A stretch of DNA of 64,000 nucleotides, taken from Hondaea fermentalgiana. Its lineage: Eukaryota > Sar > Bigyra > Thraustochytrida > Thraustochytriidae. Numbering within the stretch: position 1 is the stretch's first letter; each line of letters begins with the position of its first letter. Below, in pieces: positions 10,037 through 18,877 of this stretch. The translations under genes and the position numbers were made by a program. The notes under the pieces were generated by a model. It ran no database searches, was not told the DNA's origin, and saw only the letters and a list, made by a program, of their open reading frames with translations. The stretch is from assembly GCA_014084085.1 (NCBI GenBank), contig NPFB01000089.1, positions 1-64,000 on the forward strand, written 5' to 3'.

Positions 10037-11119
10037 CTAGGCTAGAAAAAGGAGCCAAAACGCGACAAAGACTGTCAAGAGTGGATGCGCGATCCGAGAA
10101 GTCGAAGAACTCGTAGGCTCAGCTGGCGTCGGCGCAGCAGATGTAGGGCTCGGTGTCGGAGGGCAAGTTTCGTCGCTTTCAATATCGCCCGTGACGAGCT
10201 CTGGCTGCGGACCGCACAGCGAATTAAAACTTGCGTTGAAGGTTTCAAGGTTCGTAAGGTCAGCCATACTGCTTGGGAGATGCCAGATCTCGTTCTGGGC
10301 CACGTCCAAGATTCTCAACGCGATTAAGTCCCCAATGCTCTCTGGAAGATATGCCAGGTTATTTCTTGCTGCGCGCAGATATCGCAAAGTTGTGCATTGA
10401 CCAATCGATTCTGGCAGCGACAAGAGCTCGTTGTCGGAAACGAGAAGCGAGGCCAATACCGGCAACTCAGAGATCGACTCTGGCAGAGCAGTGAGCATAT
10501 TCGAGGCGGCGTTGAGATGAGTCAAGCTAGACATGTCGCTAATGCTCTCAGGAAGCGACGAAAGAGCATTATTGTTAATAAGCACCGATTGCAGCTTGTC
10601 AAGCCTCCCGAGACTCGCTGGAAGCGCGGTCAGCGTATTCCATGCAAAGTTTACCTCCTTCAGTGCCTTGAGACCTTCCCAATTACTCGGGAGATGGAGC
10701 AGATCGTTACTTTGCATGACGAGCGCGGTAAGGCTTGATAATTCTCCAAACGATTCTGGGAGTGTAGTGACTGGGCTGCCGTACATGGTGAGACTCTGCA
10801 GAGCCGTCAGATCACTGATGGTTTCGGGGAGCGCAGAGATTTCTGTGGACGAAAGATACAGACTTGTCAAATATCTAAGTTGCTCGATACCTTTCAGCGA
10901 AGTAATGTCCTCGTACCGGACAGAAACGTCCTGGAGATTCTCCATTCCGTTAATCACGGATGCAAAGGTCTCGCCCTCGTCGATGTCATTAAAGCAAGAC
11001 AATTCGGTCGTGGTGCTGCCACACGGAGCCGGTTTGCAGGTACAGTCATGAGCATGGAGGGTCATCGCTTTAAGAGCAATGACGGACAAAACTACAGCAA
11101 GAAGTGTTGATGGCTGCAT
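10037..11119 (-). CDS. Secreted LRR protein, probably GPI-anchored
   Basis: The protein has 360 residues. An N-terminal signal peptide (MQPSTLLAVVLSVIALKAM, then HAHDC) is followed by a Cys-containing cap (about residues 25-45). Around eleven leucine-rich repeats of the 23-residue LPESI type follow (for example SALPETISDLTAL, SSLPESISDMSSL, AYLPESIGDLIAL). Then comes a Pro/Thr/Ser stalk (residues about 315-340) and a C-terminal hydrophobic tail with no basic residues after it. That tail after a short Ser-rich spacer is the pattern of a GPI-attachment signal, so the protein is expected at the cell surface. The LRR consensus is that of Ras-group/plant-PIRL LRRs, which are usually intracellular; here the repeats appear to be displayed outside. 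The ligand is unknown. The start is the only sensible ATG and heads the signal peptide. Confidence 0.82.
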   Translation of the reverse strand: MQPSTLLAVVLSVIALKAMTLHAHDCTCKPAPCGSTTTELSCFNDIDEGETFASVINGMENLQDVSVRYEDITSLKGIEQLRYLTSLYLSSTEISALPETISDLTALQSLTMYGSPVTTLPESFGELSSLTALVMQSNDLLHLPSNWEGLKALKEVNFAWNTLTALPASLGRLDKLQSVLINNNALSSLPESISDMSSLTHLNAASNMLTALPESISELPVLASLLVSDNELLSLPESIGQCTTLRYLRAARNNLAYLPESIGDLIALRILDVAQNEIWHLPSSMADLTNLETFNASFNSLCGPQPELVTGDIESDETCPPTPSPTSAAPTPAEPTSSSTSRIAHPLLTVFVAFWLLFLA

Positions 11120-11239
11120 GGTGATGTAACGATAGCTTGAGACTATTTCGAGACGCCGCTTTTTTGCTTGCTACTTTGCTTTCCACTTTGCTTTCAACTT
11201 TGCTTTTTGCTTTCGGGTTTTGCCTGGGCGCGAGATGGC

Positions 11240-11512
11240 CGACGATGATCCCGGCGACGTACGTGCCGTGATTCATGAAAACGCTGCCGCATGCGCGTCC
11301 CACGTGAGGTTTCCTTGCTCGCTTGCTCGCTCCAAGCAGAGATTTTGAGCTTGAATCGATCAAAGCTTAGAAAGAGGCCTCCACAAAAATAGAATGTTTA
11401 AAATGAGCGCACGCCATGCTTAAAGCCTGTCTATCTCACTCAAGTATACTAATAACATCTTACCGATAAGTTGCTGCAGCCACGCAACGCGCTGATAGAA
11501 TGTACGGGCTAC
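11240..11512 (+). repeat. Diverged direct duplication, copy 1
   Basis: Copy 1 of a roughly 270-bp segment just upstream of the LRR gene. Shared landmarks with copy 2, in the same order, are CGATGATC, ATGCGCGTCCC.CGTGAG, TTGCTC, TCGATCA, GAGCGCACGCCAT, AAAGCCTGT and CCGATAA.TTGCTG. The spacing between matching landmarks is about 585 bp apart from one small indel. Confidence 0.65.
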
Positions 11513-11846
11513 CTTGAACGAGGTAAACTACGATCTGCGCGCGCAGGCTGCTCAGACTTCACACTTTTTATAAAATGAGTGACGGGCCTCCTCTTCGCCT
11601 AGTGCTGACTTGACGTGCCAGTGGCGTGCCAGAGACGAACTTGATGGCGAACAGCTTGAAGTCAGTATTTTTCTTCCAGGGAGAGCACCAATCTCAAAAT
11701 TCCAAAGAGGGAGAGCTGTAAAGGGTGTGAGCATTGCGATGAGGCCGAGAGAAGTGCTCTTTTCCTTCCAGACAGATCTCATCACTTTTTCAATACACCA
11801 TCCATACCTTGCCATCCGTACCTTGAGCAATACTTGTCGTCCTGTG

Positions 11847-12100
11847 TGGCGATGATCAGCAGCAGCAGCCGCCACATGCGCGTCCCGCGTGAGATTACCT
11901 CTCCCACGTTCTTGCTCCATGTAGGACATCTGCGCCTCAATCGATCACAAGAATTGGGAACACACATGAAAATAAAAGTTTATAAAACGAGCGCACGCCA
12001 TTCTCAAAGCCTGTTTACCTCGTACCTACTCATGTGCTAAGAGGAGCCGCCGATAAATTGCTGGAACCATGCAACTTGCTGCTATGGCTGTCTGGGTAGT
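11847..12100 (+). repeat. Diverged direct duplication, copy 2
   Basis: Copy 2 of the segment described at 11240-11512, in the same orientation and with landmarks in the same order. No gene follows this copy in the position that the LRR gene occupies relative to copy 1, which suggests a duplicated promoter or a decayed gene copy. Confidence 0.65.
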
Positions 12101-12906
12101 AGAAGCCTTCTTTTGATAGCCCGAACACGCCCCTCAACGCCACGTCGAGAAGAAGCACGCGAGCTGCTGCTGCCGCCTTCATTCTTCACATCACTACAAG
12201 GCCAGGACAAATTGCAGCAGTTGCAGCTGCTGCTATCGTGCGAAGATCAAGCGCAGCTTAGCGATCCATGAGAAAAGTACCCGACGCCTGTCCCACTAGA
12301 GAAATTCTTTTGTATGCGCGCACTTAACGAGCAAGAAGGGTGGAGCTGAATGGCCCAGATCTCAGCCTAGACTCGAGACATTGGCCCAGCTGGATTGCGA
12401 ATACATGCACACACAAAGTTGAAGTGGGCAGGGTGGCATGGAACAAAGCGGGCGTGCGCCACGGACTCCGCGGCTCTCCTCTCTAGCTGTAAGTGCAGAA
12501 GAGAGAAAGGCCCTGGAGCCACACGGACCGCTGAATGTACGTACGATCTGCGCGCACAGCAGGCTGCACTGCCCTTGTACTTTCTTTTCTGGGGTTTGGC
12601 CTTCGCGAGCTCGATGCGTCTCCAAAACGAAAGGCGGCCTTTCACTTGGACGTGATTGGAGAGAGATCGACGGTGTATGTAAGACCTTTTGCTTGTAAGA
12701 CCTGTCTTTTATTTCCATCAATACACGCCACGTGGCATGAGATGCCAACACGGACTCAAGATTTGGCAAAGACTGCAAATAAAAAGAGCAATGTAAAATC
12801 CCTAACAATTTTGAACCTGAACGGGCAAGGTCCGCGCCAAAAAGAATGCGAGATCGACGCCCGAGCTGCGCGAGATTAGAGCTACACTTCAAAGCACGCG
12901 AATTTT

Positions 12907-14467
12907 TTACTGCTGTTCCTTGGGAAGGCGAAAGACAGGATTGAGGGACTCCTTCTCCGAGATGATACGAAGCACCTCCGCCAACAATGGCGCGATGGAG
13001 ATCCAGGTGATCTTGTCCGTGGGCTTGTCCTCGTAGCCGATAGGGTGCGAGGCCGTGTTGGAGACGACGACATGGTCGAGTGGGGCTCGGTCAATGCGCT
13101 CAAGGGCATCACGAGAAAAGAGACCGTGCGTGGCAAATCCATACACGTTGCGAGCGCCACCAGCTTTGAGTGCACTTGCGGCGTTGCTCATGGACTGGCC
13201 CGAGTCAATGATATCTTGAACGATGATAGCGTCGCAATCCGCAATCGCCTCCTCGTCACCAACGATCTCATGTTCGAGAGCCGTGCTCGGGTCCGTATCA
13301 ACCGAGGTTGCGCTCACAGCGGCTGCGGACTGCGGCTGCTCCTTGCGCTCTTGCTCCTCGAGATTCGGTTTGCGAAGGACCATTGCAAAGCGAGCCTCCG
13401 GCACGCCCTTCTCAATGAGAACATTCCAAAATTCCTTGGCTCGGCTCACAGCCTTCTCGTCCGGAGCAACGACGACAACATTGCGGCGCGGAGCATCTTC
13501 AGAGGCGCTGTCCGGGACGTTGACCATCTTTTCGGCAAAGTACAAGGCGCCGACCTTGATGGCAGTGATGTTGTCGCTCGGCACAGCCGGGGACAAGAAT
13601 CCTTGCATCTGGCCGCTGTGCATGTCCACGCAAACGAGTCTGTCAGCGCCCATGGTCTCGATCATAGTCATGATATCCCTCGCTGCAATGGGAGACCGCT
13701 CACGACCGCGCTTCATGTCGCTTCGGGCATATCCGCAGTACGGCATAACGACCGTAATGGTCTTGGCCGAGGACCTGCGCATCGTGGAGATCATGAGCAA
13801 AAGCTCCATGAGGGAATCGTTGACCGAGGGCGGGCACGTCGACTGCACGAGAATCACGTGTTTTCCGCGAATGTTCTCGTTCACCTTGATGGAGCATTCG
13901 CCGTCAGCGAAGCTTGAGACGTTCATGTTGCCCAGAGAAACGCCAAGATACTTGGCGATATCCTCTGCGAGGGGCACATTTCCGTTTCCACTAAAAATCA
14001 TCGTCTTGCTCGGGTCAGCCAAGGTCCGGCCACTATAGTACGTGAACTTTGAGGTCAGGACCTCGTCGTTGCCGTCGGCCTCGAGGGACCCGGCGGCCGC
14101 GGGCTCGGCGTGCGCCGGGGTCGCGGTCTCCTTGTAGACGATGGCGTACGCGACGCCGCCGCCGAGAGCCCACACGCCNNNNNNNNNNNNNNNNNNNNNN
14201 NNNNNNNNNNNNNNNNNNNNNNNNNNNNNNNNNNNNNNNNNNNNNNNNNNNNNNNNNNNNNNNNNNNNNNNNNNNNNNGGGCCTGCCTGCCTGCGCCGCC
14301 GCCGCGCCCTGCGCCGCGGCCTTGGCCGCCTGCGCGCTCGTCGCCTGCGCGCTCGTCGCCCGCGCGCTCGTCGCGAGCGTCCGCCATCCCCGGCCCTCCG
14401 CCGCGCCGCGGGCCGAGCACCCGCGCGGACCCGCGCGCGCCGCGCGCGCCGCCGCCCTCGAAAGCAT
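12907..14467 (-). CDS. Ribose-phosphate pyrophosphokinase (PRPP synthetase) family, mitochondrial type, interrupted by an assembly gap
   Basis: PRPP synthetase makes PRPP from ribose-5-phosphate and ATP. The C-terminal part (12907 to about 14070) has the family fold: MIFSGNGNVPLAEDIAKYLG, SFADGECSIKVNENIRGKHV, the PYCGYARSDMKRGRERSPI nucleotide-loop region, CVDMHSGQMQGFL and, near the end, NASHPIG-like THGLFS...NTASHPIGY. The PRPP loop reads IIVQDIIDSGQSM, where active enzymes have VDDMxDTxGT; the first acidic residue is Gln. Before the domain is a hydrophobic segment (GVWALGGGVAYAIVY). Across the 100-N gap, in another frame, lies MLSRAAARAARAG..., an Arg/Ala-rich sequence typical of a mitochondrial presequence, so I set the start at 14465-14467. 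The gap length is arbitrary, so frame continuity cannot be checked; an alternative start at 14743-14745 (MATTSKKLSRSTRS) is less convincing because its frame turns into poly-Arg. Confidence 0.75.
14179..14278. other. Assembly gap (100 N)
   Basis: A run of exactly 100 N, so probably a placeholder of unknown true length. It lies inside the N-terminal coding region of the PRPP synthetase gene and is flanked by CCTG repeats. Confidence 0.95.
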
Positions 14468-15477
14468 CTGCGCCTGCGCCAGACTTGCTCGCGAGCCCAA
14501 GCGGGGTCTGCGCCGGCCTCGCGATCGTGCTCGCGCTCCACCGGCATCGCGGGTGGCCCTGCGACCGCGCGGCGCACACCCCCGGCCGGGCGCACACCCG
14601 GGTCCCCGGGGACGCCTCTGCAGGGGAGGGAGGGAGGGGGAGCTCGTCGTCCGAAGAGGGCGTGGCGGCCGGCGAGCAGACGCGGTGGAGGCGCGGCAGC
14701 GAACGATCGTGTCGACCGGGAGAGCTTCTTGCTCGTTGTGGCCATTTGTGGTGGAGGTGGCTGGAGGTGCCAAGGAGGGGGAGGTAGGAAAGCCGAAAGG
14801 ATGGGAAGTAAAAGGGGCAGGTTTGCAGATCGCGGTCGCTGATCCCCTGATCCCGATCCGGTCCGCGCCAAGAACAAGATTAACCTCTGCGCTTCGCAGC
14901 GAAAACGACGGTCTCTCTCCGCCCCGCGCCACGCCCTGCAGCTCCACGCTCGTCGCCGCTCCCGCCCGTCTATTTCAACAACCATTCCACTCATTCACTC
15001 GTTCATTCATCCATTTCACTGTCACTGTCATTCATTCCGTGGGCGTCTTCGACTACTGTGGTGGCGCTTGGGAAAAAAGATATTTTGGCCACACCCATCA
15101 CCACCATCACCATCACCATCGTCCTCGACCTCGCCCACCGCATCGACGACCTCCAAGCCGAAGTCGAAGCTCGCTCTCGCCAGGGAGGGCTAGCTCTTCT
15201 CTCCTCCTCTCTTCGCCTCGCCGCGACCGCGACTGCGACGGCGACGCGCAGCTGCTGCCGATACTGGCCGCAGTGCTCGCGCGTCCCGATTTGGATTTTG
15301 TGTTCGCAACAAGGAGCGTCGCCTGGATCGAGGTGGCCGTGCAGAGCGCGAAGGAGAGCAGAGCGCGAAGGAGCAGAGCGCGAGGGAGCAGAGCGCGAAG
15401 GAGAGCAGGCGCGAAGAAGAGCAGAACGCGAAGGGGAGGCGGTGAGTATCTTCAAGAGCGGCGGTCGGTCTGTGAGG
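14468..15477. promoter_or_regulatory. Divergent intergenic region, PRPP synthetase / UreG
   Basis: About 1 kb between divergent genes. Next to the UreG start, at about 15346-15437, lies an imperfect tandem repeat of GAGCGCGAAGGAGCA-like units. A short (CATCAC)-type stretch is at about 15090-15120. A GTGAGTATC donor-like site at 15441 could end a 5' untranslated exon. Confidence 0.4.
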
Positions 15478-16332
15478 ATGGCGGGCGAGGAGGCTGCCGG
15501 CAAGGCGTGCACGTTCAAGGAGGGCGAGGGCGCCGGCGACGACGCGGCGCACGGGCACTCGCACTCGCACGGGCACGACCACGCCCACGGAGGACACGGG
15601 CACTCGCATGAGATCCTGGACGGGCCCGGCGACTACGCCAAGCGCGAGGCGCCCATGAACATGCAGGACGGCCGCGAGAGCTTTGAGAAGCGCGCATTCA
15701 CGATTGGCATCGGCGGCCCCGTGGGGAGCGGCAAGACGGCGCTCACGATGCAGCTGTGCAGGCACTTCCGCGAGACGGACCACGAAAACATCGTTGCCAT
15801 CACCAACGACATCTTCACGCGCGAGGACGGCGAGTTCCTCGTTCGGAACGAGGCCCTCGCCCCGGAGCGCATCAAGCCCATCGAGACCGGTGGCTGCCCC
15901 CACGCCGCGATCCGCGAAGACGTCTCGTCGAACCTTGCTGCCGCGGAGGAGCTCACGGCCAAGTTCCACCCGGAGCTCATCCTGCTCGAGTCGGGCGGCG
16001 ATAACCTCAGCGCCAATTTTAGCCGCGAGCTCGCGGATTACATTATCTACGTCATCGACGTTGCCGGCGGCGACAAGGTGCCTCGCAAGGGCGGTCCCGG
16101 TGTAACGCAGTCTGATCTCCTCGTCATCAACAAAACAGACCTCGCCGAACTGGTTGGCGCCGATCTCGACGTAATGAAGCGCGACGCGGCCAAGATGCGC
16201 GGAACGGGTCCCACTCTCTTCACACAGGTCAAGAACAAGGTTGGCGTCGCGGAGGTCGCCGATCACATCCTCAAGTCTCTGGCCGAGATGGACCCCAGCT
16301 CCAACAAGCGTCGCAAGATCGCCGAGGCGTGA
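15478..16332 (+). CDS. ureG: Urease accessory GTPase UreG
   Basis: The protein has 284 residues. UreG is the SIMIBI-class GTPase that, with UreD/UreF/UreH partners, delivers nickel to apo-urease in the cytosol. The GTPase core starts near residue 70: P-loop [23 protein letters not shown], the metal-binding CPH motif in [46 protein letters not shown] and guanine-specificity NKTD. The N-terminus (about residues 25-45) is a His-rich tract of [16 protein letters not shown] type, as in plant UreG proteins and suited to holding Ni or Zn. The last residues NKRRKIAEA are basic. The start is the ATG at 15478; the long frame upstream is repeat-derived. No urease structural gene is in the window. Confidence 0.95.
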   Translation: MAGEEAAGKACTFKEGEGAGDDAAHGHSHSHGHDHAHGGHGHSHEILDGPGDYAKREAPMNMQDGRESFEKRAFTIGIGGPVGSGKTALTMQLCRHFRETDHENIVAITNDIFTREDGEFLVRNEALAPERIKPIETGGCPHAAIREDVSSNLAAAEELTAKFHPELILLESGGDNLSANFSRELADYIIYVIDVAGGDKVPRKGGPGVTQSDLLVINKTDLAELVGADLDVMKRDAAKMRGTGPTLFTQVKNKVGVAEVADHILKSLAEMDPSSNKRRKIAEA

Positions 16333-16671
16333 TGCCTTCCTTTTTCTTCATAAAATTTTCAGAACCTCTTTTTTTTTTTCCTTCTTTTTGCAAATGTGCA
16401 GATGCCGGTGTCACGATCAGGCACGGGGCTACGGCGAGATTTAATTTGACCTTTCGTGGAGGAAACTCCTGCTGCTGGTCATGGCTGCTGCTGCATACCT
16501 TGCGAGCGCCAGTCGCCAAAATCGCCCCTTGCCTGGTCCGTTAAAAAAGTAAATTCAAACAATGCAGAGACCGCGCGTTTCTCAACACGTGCGCGCGGGT
16601 CCGAATATCAGTTGGAAAGAGAGAAAGGGTAGGAGAGGGGGCCGCCTTCACGTCTCTCCTTCGCCTTTTGA
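16333..16671. other. Gene-free stretch between convergent UreG and BRWD-like genes
   Basis: These are the 3' flanks of two convergent genes, with T-runs near 16369-16382 and no gene that I can support. Confidence 0.5.
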
Positions 16672-17641
16672 TTAAAAGAAGGTCAAGTCTTGCGAGAACT
16701 CCTCGATAATGTCGTCGTCTTTGATGTCCTTGAGATCCGGTGTGCTCGAGTCAAGCGACGAAAGATTGTTAAAGATCTCTCGCTCCGCCTGCCGATCGTT
16801 GTACGCCTTGAGTGCCTGTTTCTCCGTGCGAAACTGCCCTAGAGTCTCCATTGCACCCTCAGAGTTCACAAAGAACCACGTCTTGCTGTGCTCGTCATAG
16901 TGCACTGGCGAGTCCTTGGATCGTTTGGGCGTCTTGCTCGCCTTGGCGCCACCCCGTCGTTTAGTTCCACCGGGAGCCGCGCTTTGAGCCGATGAGCTCG
17001 AGCTGGCGCTCGACCCTTGCGACTTTCCGTTCTGATCCGATCCCGCCTGCCCGGGCATTCCCCCCATGGGGTACCACTGTTGTTGTTGTTGTTGTTGGAC
17101 TTGGGCTTGTTGACCGCCGTGATATCCAACGCTCGCCATGCCTGGGTGCTGCTGCATCATGGACTGCTGGCCTTGCTGCATGTGCTGCGGCTGCATGTGC
17201 TGCGGCATCATCTGCGAACTTTGCGATTGCGGCATGTGCTGGGCTTGCTGCTGCTGCGGCATACCAAAGCTTGTGTATTCCGGGTGTTGGTGCTGCTGCT
17301 GATTGCCTTGAAGTTGAGACATCTGCGCTTGTTGCATGTGTTGCATGTGCTGTTGTGGTTGTTGTTGCTGGTTGTGATGTTGTTGGGATGGTTGTTGTTG
17401 TTGTTGTTGTTGATGCTGCTGCTGTTGTTGATGTTGTTGCTGCTGTTGCTGTTGCTGCTGCGGGAGATACTGCTGGTGCTGAGAGTATTGCGATTGTTGT
17501 GGATGCTGATACTGCTGATGTTGTTGATGCGGTTGATATTGCTGCACCTGCTGCTGGCTCGGCACACGTTGCTGGCGCGCGTATGCCTGTTGTGATTCCG
17601 ACTGCGCTACCTGCTGTTGCTTGCTCTCCTTTTGCTGCTGC

Positions 17642-17691
<50 letters not shown>

Positions 17692-18835
17692 ATGTTGTTG
17701 TTGTTGTTGTTGCTGCTGCTGCTGCTGCTGTTGTTGTTGTTGTTGCTGCTTTTGTTGTTGTTGCTGCTGTTGCTGCTGCTGCTGCTGTTGTTGTTGTTGT
17801 TGCTGTTGTTGTTGCTGCTGCTGTTGCTGCTGCATCATCATCATCATCATCATTTGCTGCTGTTGCTGTTGCTGCTGTTGCTGCTGCTGAGCGCCGCCTT
17901 GCGCATGTTGGGGCATCATAGGGTGCTGGCCTGCCATCATCTGGGCTTGCTGTTGCGAGTATTGGCGCTGTTGCTGCTGCTGAGCATGCCCAGGACCTTG
18001 TCCACCCGGACCCATCATTCCATATCCAGGTCCACCAGGATACCCTGCATTGGGATGTTGATAAAATCCAGGAAAGGCCTGGTGCTGAAACTGCGAAGGA
18101 ACGCCTCCCTGGGCACCGTGCGGGAGCCCACTAACATCCCCCATTCCACCTCGCGCATTGGGCTGAGATGTCGCGGGAGACGACGAAGAGGAAGTGGAAG
18201 AGGAAGAGGACGTTGTTGACGCTGAGCGCCGGTTCTTTGGCTGTTGAGCTTTGGTGCTCGGAGCCCGAGGTTTCCGCGCGGTCTCAGACTTGGCTCCCGC
18301 GCTTTTTGTTGCCGTATTCGCGCGTGCCCGTGCCTTGGGTGCCGCCTTTGACGAGCCCGAGGCGCTCGAGTTAGAGCTTCCATCACTGCTCGAGGCGGAA
18401 CTCCCTTGCTGTGCCATCCCTTGGGGCGGCATCATTTGCCAGCCCTGGGGCCCGGAATATCCCATGGGCGGCATCATAGGCTGTCCGCCAGAAGATACTC
18501 CAGGCTGAGGACCCCCGTTGCCCATTTGCATCGCTTGCTGCTGCTGCTGTTGCGTCATTGCGTACTGCGAGGCGCCAGGATAACCCTGTCCAGCTGCCTG
18601 TTGCTGAAGTTCAGCTTGCTGCTTCTGCTGTTGTTGTTGCTGCTGTTGCTGCTTCTTCTGTTGCTTTTGTTTTGCCAACTGCTGCTTTAGCTGTTGCTTC
18701 TCTTCCTTCTCCTTTTGTTTTTGCTGTTGCTTCTCTTCCTTCTCCTTTTGCTTTTGCTGCTTCTGCAACTGTTGCTTTTGTTGCTTTTGCTGCTTCTGCA
18801 GCTGCTGCTTCTGCTGCTTTTGGAGTTGCTTCTGC

Positions 18836-18877
<42 letters not shown>

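Larger units (their letters stand above)
11120..12906. other. Gene-free stretch between the LRR protein and PRPP synthetase
   Basis: This 1.8 kb interval contains a diverged direct duplication (about 11240-11512 and 11847-12100) described separately, and a CTTTGCTTTC-type short tandem repeat at about 11170-11215. From 12110 to 12906 I find no supported gene; open frames on both strands lack domains. Confidence 0.5.

Noticed and set aside
14049..15611. A 520-residue plus-strand frame crossing the N gap
   Set aside because: It runs antisense to the PRPP synthetase N-terminus, crosses the gap, overlaps the UreG start in another frame, and is Arg/Ala compositional.
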